A stretch of DNA of 64,000 bases from Proteus appendicitidis (GCF_030271835.1 NZ_CP127389.1:372001-436000); one strand, 5' to 3'; counted from the first letter of the stretch, positions 45,360-55,494 are shown. Notes: a model not told the origin generated them from the letters alone. Made by a program: numbers and translations.

Positions 45360-46307
45360 ATGCCTAAAAAGGTATTCATTGCTTTAGGGGGAAATGCATT
45401 AGGAAATACGCCGCTAGAGCAAAAGCAAATAGTACGAAAAACCGCAAAGCCCATTGTGGATTTGGTTGAGAAGGGTTATCAAGTCATTATTGGTCATGGT
45501 AATGGTCCACAAGTTGGAATGATCAACTTAGCTATGGATTATGCATCACAGCAGAATATTGGTACGCCCTATATGCCATTCGCTGAGTGTGGTGCCATGA
45601 GCCAAGGTTATATTGGTTATCATCTACAACAAGCGATTAATGACGAATTATGTGCAAGAAATCTGAATAAAAATCATGGTTGTGCCACCATTGTGACCCA
45701 AGTGGTTGTTGATAAAAACGATCCTGCTTTTTTATCACCGACAAAACCGATTGGTGCTTTTTATACCCAACAGCAAGCTGAGGTTATTCAAAAAGAGCAT
45801 GGTTTTCACTTTATGGAAGATGCTGGACGTGGATATCGTCGAGTGATCCCATCACCTAAGCCGTTAGAAATTGTAGAATCACCGATTATTAAACAGTTGG
45901 TTGAACGTAATATTGTGGTGATTACTGTGGGGGGCGGCGGTATTCCCGTTATTCGAAAAGGAGATTTATTAGAAGGTATTGATGCTGTTATTGATAAAGA
46001 TAATTCTAGCTCAAAATTAGCCGTAGAATTAAAAGCAGACATTTTATTAATATTAACGGCTGTTGATAAAGTCGCTATTAATTTTAATAAACCAAATCAA
46101 ATGAATTTAGATAAATTAACACTTTCTCAAGCTCAGGAATATATTTCTCAAGGGCAATTTGCTAAAGGAAGTATGTTACCTAAAGTGGAGGCTTGTCTTA
46201 ATTTTCTAAAAGAGAGTGATAAAGGTGTGCAAGCTATTATTACTTCTTTAGAGAATGCATTATCTGCTTTAGAAGGAAAAACAGGCACAACAATTATTTC
46301 TGATTAA
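45360..46307 (+). CDS. arcC: Carbamate kinase
   Basis: 315 residues, amino acid kinase family: ALGGNALG at the N-terminus, GHGNGPQVGM, the basic RGYRRVIPSPKP, GGGGIPV, and DKDNSSSKLAVEL. It makes ATP from carbamoyl phosphate and ADP, giving ammonia and CO2, the last step of arginine/citrulline fermentation. Coupled to arcB by a 15-base gap with an AAGGAG site. Length is normal for the family (about 310). Confidence 0.95.
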   Translation: MPKKVFIALGGNALGNTPLEQKQIVRKTAKPIVDLVEKGYQVIIGHGNGPQVGMINLAMDYASQQNIGTPYMPFAECGAMSQGYIGYHLQQAINDELCARNLNKNHGCATIVTQVVVDKNDPAFLSPTKPIGAFYTQQQAEVIQKEHGFHFMEDAGRGYRRVIPSPKPLEIVESPIIKQLVERNIVVITVGGGGIPVIRKGDLLEGIDAVIDKDNSSSKLAVELKADILLILTAVDKVAINFNKPNQMNLDKLTLSQAQEYISQGQFAKGSMLPKVEACLNFLKESDKGVQAIITSLENALSALEGKTGTTIISD

Positions 46308-46348
46308 TATCATACTTATCATTATTCTAAATTTAATTCTAATAATAG

Positions 46349-46384
46349 ACTCTGCCAGATAGATATTATTTCTACTGGCAGAGT
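46349..46384 (+). promoter_or_regulatory. Intercistronic hairpin, arcC to yfcC-like gene
   Basis: Perfect 10-bp stem ACTCTGCCAG (46349-46358) / CTGGCAGAGT (46375-46384), 16-base loop, no T run, 27 bases before the next ATG. Confidence 0.65.
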
Positions 46385-46411
46385 AGCCTCTTATTTAAGT
46401 CGAGGACGCTT

Positions 46412-47923
46412 ATGAAACTTAAAAAGTTTGCGTTTCCGACCGCATTTACTATTTTATTTGCCATTACAGTAATTGTGGTTGGCTTAACGTGGATAATTCC
46501 AGCTGGCGAATATCAACGATTAAGTTATAACTCAGCAGAGCCATCATTAGTGGTTGCAAAAATAGATGGTTCTCATGAAGTGTTACCTGCAACTCAGGCG
46601 ACATTAAATGATTTAAATGTCTCTATTGAGATTAATAAATTTACCGATGGAACCATTAAAAAACCGATAGCGATACCCGGAACTTATGAACGCGTAGCAC
46701 AGCAACCCAAAGGGATAATGGATATTACCGAAAGTATGGTAAAAGGGACGATAGAGGGGGCTGATGTTATTGTTTTTATTCTGGTCTTGGGGGGGCTTAT
46801 TGGGGTTGTTAATAAAACTGGTGCATTCAATGCTGGTTTAACAGCACTCGCGAATCGAACCAAAGGTAAAGAGTTTTTAGTCGTGTTTGGGGTCACGATT
46901 ATATTATCCATAGGTGGGACAAGCTGTGGGATTGAAGAAGAAGCCGTTGCTTTCTATCCTATATTAGTACCCATATTCTTAATTTTGGGTTATGACGCTA
47001 TTGTGTGTGTCGGTGCTATTTTCCTTGCTTCTTCAATGGGGGCTGGGTTCTCAACGGTAAATCCTTTCTCGGTTGTTATCGCATCAAATGCATCGGGGAT
47101 CAGTTTTATTGAAGGGATCGGTTTTCGTACTATTGGGTTAGTGATTGGTACGATAGGTGTTTTGCTTTATTTATATTGGTATTGCAAGAAGATCAAAAAA
47201 GATCCAACTTTCTCTTACAACTATGAAAATGCCGAAAGTTTTAAACAGCGCTTTTTAAGTAATTACGATCCTAATGAGATATTAGAGTTTTCGTGGCGTC
47301 GTAAAGTGATCCTCTGCTTATTTGTTGCTGCTTTTCCCATTATGGTTTGGGGTGTTATGGACATGGGCTGGTGGTTTCCACAAATGGCGGCTCTGTTCCT
47401 TGCTATCGCAATCATTATAATTTTCCTCTCTGGATTAAAAGAGAAAACAGCCATTGATGGATTTATTCACGGGGCGTCTGAATTAGTCGGTGTTTCATTA
47501 ATTATTGGTTTAGCGCGTGGTGTTAACCTTGTGATGGAACAAGGTAAAATTGCTGATACCATTCTTGAATTTATGTCTCATATGGTTGCAGGAATGCCAC
47601 CAAGTTTATTCTTATTGGCACAGCTCGTGGTCTTTATCTGCTTAGGGTTTATTGTTCCGTCTTCTTCAGGGCTTGCGGTTTTAGCGATGCCTATTATGGC
47701 ACCATTAGCCGATGCAGTTGGTGTTCCTCGTTATATGGTGGTATCAGCATATAACTGGGGACAATATATTATGTTGTTCTTAGCGCCAACGGGATTGGTC
47801 TTAGCGACATTACAAATGTTAGATATCTCCTATAATAAATGGCTTAAATTTATTATGCCGATGGTGATATTTATGTTTGTACTCTCGGCAACATTATTAC
47901 TGGTTCAGGTCGCTTTTTTATAA
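46412..47923 (+). CDS. YfcC-family basic amino acid carrier
   Basis: 503 residues, about twelve transmembrane helices. N-terminal AFPTAFTILFAITVI and WIIPAGEYQRL, then GGTSCGIEEEAVAFYP, VNPFSVVIASNASGISF and PSSSGLAVLAMPIMAPLAD are hallmarks of the YfcC/DcuC-like family, which includes arginine:ornithine-type exchangers of arc operons. Third gene after arcB and arcC, so ornithine or citrulline exchange is a fair guess. GAGGACG ribosome site. Confidence 0.85.
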   Translation: MKLKKFAFPTAFTILFAITVIVVGLTWIIPAGEYQRLSYNSAEPSLVVAKIDGSHEVLPATQATLNDLNVSIEINKFTDGTIKKPIAIPGTYERVAQQPKGIMDITESMVKGTIEGADVIVFILVLGGLIGVVNKTGAFNAGLTALANRTKGKEFLVVFGVTIILSIGGTSCGIEEEAVAFYPILVPIFLILGYDAIVCVGAIFLASSMGAGFSTVNPFSVVIASNASGISFIEGIGFRTIGLVIGTIGVLLYLYWYCKKIKKDPTFSYNYENAESFKQRFLSNYDPNEILEFSWRRKVILCLFVAAFPIMVWGVMDMGWWFPQMAALFLAIAIIIIFLSGLKEKTAIDGFIHGASELVGVSLIIGLARGVNLVMEQGKIADTILEFMSHMVAGMPPSLFLLAQLVVFICLGFIVPSSSGLAVLAMPIMAPLADAVGVPRYMVVSAYNWGQYIMLFLAPTGLVLATLQMLDISYNKWLKFIMPMVIFMFVLSATLLLVQVAFL

Positions 47924-48164
47924 TATTGAATGGGTGTGTTTACGTTGATAAAGGGATTTTCGGTTATTCTGTAGCGTAGAATTAATCTGGTTTTTTATGC
48001 TGTTACTGGGATTACTTTTTGATTTTCATTAGAAGTGATCTAGCTCTCGTTTTTAACAGTGATAAAAAATAAACCGAAAAAAAGGTTGTTAATTTGTAGA
48101 AGTTATGTTTTTTTAAATACAGATAACACGTAAACACATCATTAAATTAATTGATAGGTAACCC
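47924..48164. other. Intergenic region with the ilvB promoter
   Basis: About 240 bases, no gene. The ilvBN promoter must lie here, upstream of ivbL; I could not assign its elements securely. Confidence 0.4.
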
Positions 48165-48263
48165 ATGATCATCACTACTCTACTACAAAGCCTACGACTA
48201 ACAGCGCACATTGCGGCTGTGGTTGTCGTGCGTGTGGTGGTGGTCGTCGGCAAAGCGCCGTAA
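48165..48263 (+). CDS. ivbL: ilvBN leader peptide
   Basis: 32 residues. The C-terminal part reads AAVVVVRVVVVVGKAP, nearly identical to E. coli IvbL, with nine valine codons, and the front half has several leucine codons (CTA). Stalling of the ribosome at Val or Leu codons under starvation lets transcription pass the attenuator that follows, as known for E. coli ilvBN. It is too short for usual gene calling but the match is unmistakable. Confidence 0.96.
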   Translation: MIITTLLQSLRLTAHIAAVVVVRVVVVVGKAP

Positions 48264-48288
48264 CGGGTCCGAATCAACACAGTTTCGC

Positions 48289-48325
48289 AACCCCGCCGGC
48301 GCATTAACCGGGCGGGGTTTTTCTT
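48289..48325 (+). terminator. ilvBN attenuator
   Basis: AACCCCGCC (48289-48297) / GGCGGGGTT (48311-48319), followed by TTTTCTTTT. Positioned 26 bases after the leader stop and 46 bases before ilvB. Confidence 0.93.
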
Positions 48326-48370
48326 TTCTACCGCCCATAAAGTCCGGCTTAGAACAAAGGACAGAGAAAA

Positions 48371-50065
48371 ATGGGTGCTCAACAAGATAACGCCACAAGT
48401 AGAACCTTTACTGGTGCACAATTAATCGTTTATTTACTGGAACGGCAAGGCATTACGACAATTGCTGGGATCCCCGGTGGCGCGGCATTGCCTTTGTATG
48501 ACGCATTAAGCCAAAGTAAATCTATTCGCCATATCTTAACTCGCCATGAACAGGGCGCTGGTTTTATCGCTCAAGGTATTGCAAGAGCAAATGGTAAACC
48601 GGCTGTTTGTATTGCCTCAAGTGGGCCGGGTGCGACAAATTTAGTCACTGCAATCGCAGATGCTAAATTAGATTCCATTCCTTTAGTGTGTATTACCGGT
48701 CAGGTGTCTTCTGCAATGATTGGCACAGATGCCTTCCAAGAAGTTGATACTTATGGCATGTCTATCCCTATCACTAAACATAATTATTTAGTACGCGATA
48801 TTGCTGACTTACCGGAAATTATTTGTGATGCGTTTCGTTTAGCGATGTCAGGAAGACCGGGACCTGTTTGGGTTGACGTACCAAAAGATATTCAGCAAGC
48901 CACCATTACGTTAGAAGCGCTACCGCCTATTCCACAAAAAGATCCTGTACCCGCATTTAATACTGATTTAGTAATACAAGCGGCACAAATGATCAACCAA
49001 GCTAAAAATCCGGTTTTATATTTAGGCGGTGGAATAATTAGCTCAGAAGCATGTAAAGAAGCGATTGAATTAGCAGAGAAAAATAACCTGCCTACAACGA
49101 TGACCTTAATGGGATTAGGATTAATGCCACCTTCACACCCTTTGTATTTGGGAATGCTGGGGATGCATGCGACTCGTAGTACCAATTTTATTTTAGAAGA
49201 AGCAGATTTATTAATTGTATTAGGGGCGCGCTTTGACGATCGCGCAATTGGCAAAGCAGAGAAGTTTTGCCCTAATGCTAAAATCATTCATGTTGATATT
49301 GATCGCGCTGAAATTAGCAAGATCAAACGCCCGGATATTGCGATCCACGCTGATGCGAAATCAGTGTTATCACTGTTATTACCATTGATTAATAACAATA
49401 AACGTAATGAATGGATAGAGCGTGTTACGACACTGAAACAAGAATATCCATTGGAGATGAAAAACGCTGAAAATATTCTGAGTGGTTACGGTATTGTATT
49501 GGCGGCTGCAAATTGCGTAGATGACGATGCGATTATTACGACGGATGTAGGACAACACCAGATGTGGGTAGCGCAAGCCTATCCGTTAAATCGACCTCGA
49601 CAATGGTTAACTTCGGGTGGATTAGGCACGATGGGTTTTGGTTTACCTGCAGCGATTGGTGCCGCGTTAGCGGAGCCGCATAAGAAAATCCTCTGCTTCT
49701 CGGGGGATGGTAGTATTATGATGAATATTCAAGAGCTTGCTACCGCGGCTGAACACCAATTAGATATCAAAATTATTTTGATTAATAATCAGGCGCTAGG
49801 TTTAGTGCATCAGCAACAAACACTGTTTTTTGAAGAGCGTATTTATGCTGCCGCTTACCCTTATCAAACAGATTTTATTCGTATTGCGCAAGGTTTTGGT
49901 TTAGATACCTGTGACTTAAATCAGGAAGCAGATCCTGCGAGTGCATTAAAAGCAGCAATTGAAAAACCAGGTCCGTGTTTAATTCATGTCATGATTGATA
50001 TTCATGAAAAAGTATTTCCAATGGTACCGCCAGGGGCGGCAAATATTGAGATGATAGGAGCTTAA
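48371..50065 (+). CDS. ilvB: Acetolactate synthase I, large subunit
   Basis: 564 residues, ThDP-dependent AHAS. Catalytic Glu60 in LTRHEQGAGFIAQG, ThDP motif GDGSIMMN ... INN in the C-terminal domain, FAD/central domain between. It condenses two pyruvates to acetolactate or pyruvate and 2-ketobutyrate to acetohydroxybutyrate, the first common step of valine, leucine and isoleucine synthesis. Preceded by ivbL and its attenuator; ilvN follows three bases after the stop. Confidence 0.97.
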   Translation: MGAQQDNATSRTFTGAQLIVYLLERQGITTIAGIPGGAALPLYDALSQSKSIRHILTRHEQGAGFIAQGIARANGKPAVCIASSGPGATNLVTAIADAKLDSIPLVCITGQVSSAMIGTDAFQEVDTYGMSIPITKHNYLVRDIADLPEIICDAFRLAMSGRPGPVWVDVPKDIQQATITLEALPPIPQKDPVPAFNTDLVIQAAQMINQAKNPVLYLGGGIISSEACKEAIELAEKNNLPTTMTLMGLGLMPPSHPLYLGMLGMHATRSTNFILEEADLLIVLGARFDDRAIGKAEKFCPNAKIIHVDIDRAEISKIKRPDIAIHADAKSVLSLLLPLINNNKRNEWIERVTTLKQEYPLEMKNAENILSGYGIVLAAANCVDDDAIITTDVGQHQMWVAQAYPLNRPRQWLTSGGLGTMGFGLPAAIGAALAEPHKKILCFSGDGSIMMNIQELATAAEHQLDIKIILINNQALGLVHQQQTLFFEERIYAAAYPYQTDFIRIAQGFGLDTCDLNQEADPASALKAAIEKPGPCLIHVMIDIHEKVFPMVPPGAANIEMIGA

Positions 50066-50068
50066 TTT

Positions 50069-50353
50069 ATGTCACAACAATCACAACCTATCGCGCTGGA
50101 ATTGATTGTTCGCAACCATCCCGGTGTTATGACCCATATTTGTGGGCTATTTGCTCGCCGCGCCTTTAACGTTGATGGTATTTTGTGTTTACCGATGAAA
50201 AATAGCGATAAAAGCCGTATTTGGCTATTAGTGCAAAAAGATGATCGGCTAATGCAAATGGTGAGTCAGGTAGAAAAGCTTGAAGACGTAAAAGAAGTGA
50301 GATTCAGTGACGATTTACGTGTTTTCGAACAAATGGAAAGCTATTTAAACTAA
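50069..50353 (+). CDS. ilvN: Acetolactate synthase I, regulatory small subunit
   Basis: 94 residues, one ACT domain: [28 protein letters not shown] with the usual valine-binding turn (HPGVM). It confers valine feedback inhibition on IlvB. AGGAG ribosome site overlapping the ilvB end. Length as for E. coli IlvN (96). Confidence 0.96.
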   Translation: MSQQSQPIALELIVRNHPGVMTHICGLFARRAFNVDGILCLPMKNSDKSRIWLLVQKDDRLMQMVSQVEKLEDVKEVRFSDDLRVFEQMESYLN

Positions 50354-50376
50354 CTTTTTATTGTTATGCCATCGGT

Positions 50377-50428
50377 GGCTTTATTCTTAATTACGGTATT
50401 TATAATTAATAGGAATAAAGCCATATTT
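50377..50428. terminator. Terminator after ilvBN
   Basis: GGCTTTATTC (50377-50386) / GAATAAAGCC (50413-50422), with a second inner inverted repeat (AATTA/TAATT), then ATATTTTTTAT. Convergent to the next gene, so it can serve both. Confidence 0.75.
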
Positions 50429-50447
50429 TTTATCGTGAATAAAAAAG

Positions 50448-51026
50448 TTAAGGGCGATGATGATAATGCTGTTGATTGGGGCTAGACATAATGACGGATG
50501 CACGCAAATGCCCTTCAACACAAATATAAGAGTGAGGGGTATTACCGTGAAAGGCGTAAAAATCACCCGTTTCGAGTAAGACTGTTTCATCATTATCAAA
50601 ACGCATCATTAATTTACCCGAATAGACCATAATGTGTTCTTGAGTGCCATCTGCGTGAGCGGGGCTATTGATGATCGCGCCATGCTTCATTTCGATATGC
50701 CAAATTTCAGTAATATTGCCGATACCAATACGAAATTTAAACTCTTGGGCATAATCACCCACAATAGGCTTATGTCGTTCTAAACGAGGATATTCTTCTC
50801 GTGTGAAACTAAATAAATCCCCTAACGGAAAGCCAAGTGCTATCGCGATAGCCTCTAAGGTATCGATTCTAGGATTAGAATCACCCGATTCTAATTTTGA
50901 CAATGCAGCCTTGGATATTCCCGATTTTCTTGATAACTCATTAAGTGACAAGTTTCGAGACTGTCTTAATTGTTTGACTTTATTACCAAGGTATTCATTC
51001 GTTTTTTTAGGAGGTTGTGGGTTCAT
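50448..51026 (-). CDS. XRE-family regulator with cupin sensor domain
   Basis: 192 residues from ATG 51026 (the frame opens with TTG at 51032; neither has a strong ribosome site). HTH_3 at about 15-65 (LSRKSGISKAALSKLESGDSNP) and a C-terminal cupin barrel (about 105-185, HADGTQEHIMVYSG, FHGNTPHSYIC). Such proteins repress or activate adjacent transporter and catabolic genes on binding a small molecule. Divergent from a TSUP permease that it probably controls. Substrate not deducible. Confidence 0.88.
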   Translation of the reverse strand: MNPQPPKKTNEYLGNKVKQLRQSRNLSLNELSRKSGISKAALSKLESGDSNPRIDTLEAIAIALGFPLGDLFSFTREEYPRLERHKPIVGDYAQEFKFRIGIGNITEIWHIEMKHGAIINSPAHADGTQEHIMVYSGKLMMRFDNDETVLLETGDFYAFHGNTPHSYICVEGHLRASVIMSSPNQQHYHHRP

Positions 51027-51210
51027 TGCCAATTCAAAATATCGTTAGTTTAAAAGTGTCATTCCGACTAGATAATAACACTAATTAACCGTATTCGGAA
51101 AAATGAGATCCTGTTTCTGCTGTATTTTGTGAATAGTGTGACGATCTCTGTTCGATTTTTAATAATTACGCTAATATCCTTCGTTAAATGATAATTATTC
51201 AAGGTTTACT

Positions 51211-51957
51211 ATGATGGACTTACTCAGTTGGTCTGATCTTTTTATTTGCCTACTTACCTTATTCTTTGCTTATGTTATTTTCGGTATGGCTGGATTTGGC
51301 TCTGCGTTAATTGCAGGTCCTGTATTAGCTCTTTATTTACCTCTTTCAATGATAGTGCCTTTATTGGCATTAATCGATTTAAGTGCTGCTGTAGTGAATG
51401 TTTTAAGAGATGGTAAACAGGCTGATTTTAAAGAGATACGCTACCTTATTCCGCTGATTATTATTGGTAGTCTGGTTGGTGCTACGATTTTATTAACCAC
51501 ACGACCTGATTTGCTTTCTCTTCTTTTAGGTATCTTTGCTACCTGTTATGCAATTTATGCCTTGTTTTGGAAAAAACAAGAAAGCCAATTTTCTCAACGC
51601 TTAGTTTATCCTTTCGGGTTAATTGGTGGTGTGTTTAGTGCGTTGTTTGGCAGTGGTGGCTTTTTATATGCAATTTACTTGTCAGGTAGAATTGCAGATA
51701 AAAACAAGTTTCGCATTACACAAACTACCTTGATTGGCTTTAGCACACTAACGCGAGTGGTAATTTTCTTATTTGCAGGTATTTATTGGCAATTGGATAT
51801 TCTTAAGTTAGCCGTTATTTTCTTACCGGCTATGTTTGCTGGTGTATGGTTAGGGCGCAATTTAACATTACGGATGTCAAAAGCACGGTTTATGAGTGTG
51901 ATTTACACCATTGTATTGGCATCAGGTACTGTGCTTATTTATCGTTATTTTTCTTAA
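51211..51957 (+). CDS. TSUP-family membrane permease
   Basis: 248 residues, about eight membrane helices, with the two repeated family motifs less strict than in the other TSUP gene here: FGMAGFGSALIAGPVLALYL (about 24-43) and GGVFSALFGSGGFLYAIYL (about 145-163). Sulfur compound or organic anion transport is the usual role. AAGG six bases before ATG; an XRE-cupin regulator is divergent, 184 bases away. Confidence 0.85.
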   Translation: MMDLLSWSDLFICLLTLFFAYVIFGMAGFGSALIAGPVLALYLPLSMIVPLLALIDLSAAVVNVLRDGKQADFKEIRYLIPLIIIGSLVGATILLTTRPDLLSLLLGIFATCYAIYALFWKKQESQFSQRLVYPFGLIGGVFSALFGSGGFLYAIYLSGRIADKNKFRITQTTLIGFSTLTRVVIFLFAGIYWQLDILKLAVIFLPAMFAGVWLGRNLTLRMSKARFMSVIYTIVLASGTVLIYRYFS

Positions 51958-52157
51958 GCGTTGTAGGATAAATAATGGTGAAGTGAGAATATTGTGAAAG
52001 GCAAAGATCTTTGTGAGTCAAACGGAGATCTTTCTCTAATTAACATTATTTTTTAAGCATGTTTATCTATTTCTTATCCCCTATAATAAAACAATATTTT
52101 ATTTAACCACCTTCCTTTTATTACAGAGGTTTCTGTTATTCACAGAAACAAAATAAT

Positions 52158-53345
52158 ATGTCACATCAAAATTATCGCCAATCTGAAGTTTTTGCGATAA
52201 CAACTATCACGGTAAGTATTGGCGTTATCGGGATTGTTATCGGATTAACTATTCCTATGGTGGCACTGCGCCTTAATTTAGTGGGTATTAGTGAATCTAT
52301 CATTGGGCTTATTTCCGCTGCACCCGCTATTGGGATGTTAATTATTTCGCCTTTTGCTCGGCGTATTGTGCAATGGATTGGCAAACGCTTTGCCATGTTA
52401 TTAGCAACCATTGTTTCTGCGATAAGCCTATTACCATTAATGGGGAGCTTACCTTTAGAGTTGTTATTTCCTTTACGACTTATCACTGGGATTGCTAGTG
52501 GTGTGATGATTTGTTTAGGTGAGACGTGGATTAATGAGCTTTCGCCTGATAATAAACGAGGGCGAATTTTAGCGGTATATACGACGGTATTTACTATTAG
52601 CCAGTTATTAGGACCTTCAATTATTGCGCTTTATGGCGTCGCAGATAAGACACCTATTTTAATTAGTGTCTTTATTCATATTATCTCTATTGTCCTGTTT
52701 TTAATGATGGATCAGAAAACAGGCGATAAATTACCAAAAGATACGCAAGAGCCTAATTTTTCTATTATCCGCTTTGTTAAAGTCGCGCCAGCAATTTGCG
52801 GTGGCATTATTTTCTTTGCTTTTTTTGATGGAACCGTACTTTCTATGTTTCCTATTTATGGTCTAAGTATGGGACACACGGAAGCTATTGCCGCCATGAT
52901 GATAAGCGCTATTTTAGCGGGTGATGCCATTATGCAAATGCCATTTGGCTGGCTTGCGGATCATATGAATAGAACACGGTTATATCGAATTTGTGGTGTA
53001 GTGACTTTACTAGCAAGCTTATTATTACCTATCACGATGTCTCATACATTTTTGATTTGGCCTTTATTGCTGGTATTGGGTGCAACAGCGGGTGCGATAT
53101 ACACCATTGCGTTGGTACAAATAGGGCAATATTTCTCAGGCAATGATCTCATGGTTGCTAATGCGTCGGCTGCGATGTTATGGGGAATAGGTAATTTATC
53201 AGGACCTTTGCTGGCTGGCGCGATGTCAGAAATTTCTTCATCTTCACTGCCATTCTTGTTGGTTGCTATGACAGGTTTATTCTTAGTGTCAACGATGGAT
53301 CGTTGGAACTTAGGTGTTGAAGCACTCAATAGTAGCTCATCTTAA
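52158..53345 (+). CDS. MFS transporter
   Basis: 395 residues, twelve predicted membrane segments. Loop motifs: SPFARRIVQWIGKRFAM after the second helix and GRILAVYTTVFTISQLLGPS in helix 5, WLADHMNRTRLYRICG in the second half. The pattern is of the YcaD-like/drug-H+ branch of the major facilitator family. No regulator beside it other than the XRE-cupin gene further upstream. The solute is unknown; efflux of a small hydrophobic compound and uptake are both possible. Confidence 0.85.
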   Translation: MSHQNYRQSEVFAITTITVSIGVIGIVIGLTIPMVALRLNLVGISESIIGLISAAPAIGMLIISPFARRIVQWIGKRFAMLLATIVSAISLLPLMGSLPLELLFPLRLITGIASGVMICLGETWINELSPDNKRGRILAVYTTVFTISQLLGPSIIALYGVADKTPILISVFIHIISIVLFLMMDQKTGDKLPKDTQEPNFSIIRFVKVAPAICGGIIFFAFFDGTVLSMFPIYGLSMGHTEAIAAMMISAILAGDAIMQMPFGWLADHMNRTRLYRICGVVTLLASLLLPITMSHTFLIWPLLLVLGATAGAIYTIALVQIGQYFSGNDLMVANASAAMLWGIGNLSGPLLAGAMSEISSSSLPFLLVAMTGLFLVSTMDRWNLGVEALNSSSS

Positions 53346-53356
53346 TATTATGTTTT

Positions 53357-53397
53357 CTCTATCGTATTCCATTTAGGCTGAAAGGAATGCGATAGAG
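53357..53397 (+). terminator. Hairpin after the MFS gene
   Basis: TCTCTATCGTATTCC pairs with GGAATGCGATAGAGGA (about 14 bp, one U-G), 13-base loop. No long T run follows; a 3' end-forming structure. Confidence 0.55.
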
Positions 53398-53927
53398 GAA
53401 GCCTTCCTTCTCTCGATTTCTAAATACTAAAAATTTATCTTATTGTTTTTTTTAAATGATTGTAATTATCTTTCGTAATTGTACTTATTTTAAAACTTAT
53501 TAAGAATAATCTAGAAGTGCTTATGAAAAACGGAAAATTATTTGCTAAAACTGCGCCTATTCATCTAACGTTAGAAGTAGAAGATGACGTTATCTTCAGG
53601 TAAAAAATAATGAATACTGTAAATCGTTAATCGCCACACATTGGGAACGGGAGGTATTATTTATTTAAGTAACTTATTAAAGTTACTAATAATAGATAAA
53701 TATACCTAGTTATCATAACGTTTAATATAAATTCAATAAAAACAATCAATTAAGTTATTTTTCTACTGTGAGATAAACATGATATTGGATGATTGTACAA
53801 AAGTAGAATGATGAGGAAAGTAGGTAACTGCTTTCCTCTTTTTCTTTTTTTCTAACTTTAAATTATCTTTTTATGACATTTTTATTAAAAATATATTTTT
53901 TCGCTTGATTCTTACCCTAAAAGCACC
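53398..53927. other. AT-rich intergenic stretch before ghxP
   Basis: No reliable gene. One ORF at 53523-53609 would encode a 28-residue peptide (MKNGKLFAKTAPIHLTLEVE...) but its ribosome site is poor and I recognise nothing in it. Confidence 0.45.
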
Positions 53928-53987
53928 AGATAATCGTTTGCGTCAAATTCTCTCACTCAATCCACACGAAAAACCAAACGTTTGCTT
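53928..53987 (+). promoter_or_regulatory. Two PurR-like operators upstream of ghxP
   Basis: AGATAATCGTTTGCGT (53928-53943) and AACCAAACGTTTGCTT (53972-53987) match the PurR box ACGCAAACGTTTGCGT at 12 and 13 of 16 positions; both keep the central CG. They lie 105-165 bases before the permease start, consistent with purine repression. Confidence 0.6.
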
Positions 53988-54091
53988 TTGACTCCCTCTT
54001 AAGATTTTTTATCGATAAGAGGTTATTTTAATTGGTACGTAATCGTTTTCGTTTTTTGGAGAGTGAACCGTTTTTATGTCAGAGGAATGTA

Positions 54092-55438
54092 ATGTCTGCT
54101 AATCAATCAGCAAGCACAGGTAAACTGGATAGCTATTTTCAACTTACAGCACGCGGCACAACTGTTCGCAAAGAAATGATCGCGGGTTTGACGACATTTC
54201 TGGCTATGGTGTATTCCGTTATTGTTGTTCCTAGCATGTTAGGGCAAGCCGGTTTTCCACATACAGCGGTTTTTATTGCAACCTGTTTAGTCGCGGGATT
54301 AGGCTCTCTTCTAATGGGATTGTGGGCAAACCTTCCTATGGCAATTGGCTGTGCTATTTCATTAACAGCATTTACCGCTTTTAGCTTGGTGTTGGGACAA
54401 AACATCTCTGTGCCCGTTGCATTAGGTGCCGTATTTTTAATGGGGTGTTTATTCACCGTTTTCTCACTAACGGGCATTCGCACTTGGATCTTAAAAAATA
54501 TTCCAATTGGTATTGCACATGGTGCAGGAATAGGGATTGGGCTTTTTCTGCTTTTAATCGCAGCAAACAGTGTTGGATTAGTGGTTAAAAACCCATTTGA
54601 TGGTTTACCTGTCGCAATGGGCAAATTTACCTCATTTTCTGTTCTGATGTCACTTGCAGGATTGGCCGCTATTTTCGGATTAGAAAAACGTAAAGTACCC
54701 GGTGGCGTGCTATTAGTGATTGTGGCGATTTCGATTATTGGTCTTATTTTTGATCCTAATGTGAAATATCAAGGCATCTTTAAAATGCCTCAATTAGGTG
54801 AAGAGGGGCTTTCTTTATTATTTGCAATGGATATTAAAGGTGCCTTACAGCCTTTAGTATTACCAAGTGTGCTTGCGTTAGTGATGACAGCCATTTTTGA
54901 TGCCACAGGGACTATTCGTGCGGTTGCGGGTCAAGCAAATTTATTAGATAAACGCGGGCAAATTATTAATGGTGGAAAAGCGCTGACTTCTGACTCTGTC
55001 AGTAGCATTTTTGCCGGGGTTATTGGTGCAGCACCCGCCGCAGTTTATGTTGAATCAGCCGCAGGAACGGCTGCTGGTGGTAAAACAGGGTTAACTGCAA
55101 CAGTAGTCGGTATTCTATTTTTACTGATCCTTTTCTTATCGCCTCTCTCTTATTTAGTTCCCGCTTATGCAACGGCACCTGCGTTAATGTATGTGGGTTT
55201 ATTGATGTTAGGTAACGTTACTAAGTTAGATTTCAGTGATTTTGTTGATGCAATGTCAGGCATGGTATGTGCTGTATTTATTGTTTTAACCTGTAATATC
55301 GTCACTGGCATTATGTTAGGTTTCGGCTGTTTGGTTATTGGTCGTGTATTTGCAGGGGAATGGCGCAAACTCAATATTGGCACAGTGTTAATTACTATTG
55401 CTCTAGTGGCATTTTATGCGGGTGAGTGGGCAATTTAA
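54092..55438 (+). CDS. ghxP: Guanine/hypoxanthine permease GhxP (YjcD)
   Basis: 448 residues from ATG 54092 (AGAGGA seven bases upstream); the frame is open further up to a TTG, but that part has no support. Closely matches E. coli Ghx[76 protein letters not shown]2/AzgA-type proton symporter with 14 segments that takes up guanine and hypoxanthine. A yjcE gene lies about 1 kb downstream as in E. coli. PurR-like sites precede it. Confidence 0.95.
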   Translation: MSANQSASTGKLDSYFQLTARGTTVRKEMIAGLTTFLAMVYSVIVVPSMLGQAGFPHTAVFIATCLVAGLGSLLMGLWANLPMAIGCAISLTAFTAFSLVLGQNISVPVALGAVFLMGCLFTVFSLTGIRTWILKNIPIGIAHGAGIGIGLFLLLIAANSVGLVVKNPFDGLPVAMGKFTSFSVLMSLAGLAAIFGLEKRKVPGGVLLVIVAISIIGLIFDPNVKYQGIFKMPQLGEEGLSLLFAMDIKGALQPLVLPSVLALVMTAIFDATGTIRAVAGQANLLDKRGQIINGGKALTSDSVSSIFAGVIGAAPAAVYVESAAGTAAGGKTGLTATVVGILFLLILFLSPLSYLVPAYATAPALMYVGLLMLGNVTKLDFSDFVDAMSGMVCAVFIVLTCNIVTGIMLGFGCLVIGRVFAGEWRKLNIGTVLITIALVAFYAGEWAI

Positions 55439-55461
55439 TTTAAATAATCGGTTTTAAAGAC

Positions 55462-55494
55462 AAAAGGCGGAATATATTTGTATTCCGCTTTTTT
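55462..55494 (+). terminator. ghxP terminator
   Basis: GCGGAATA (55467-55474) / TATTCCGC (55481-55488), six-base loop, then six T. Confidence 0.9.

Noticed and set aside
53523..53609. 28-codon ORF before ghxP
   Set aside because: Poor ribosome site and no recognisable likeness; kept only as a remark in the intergenic entry.
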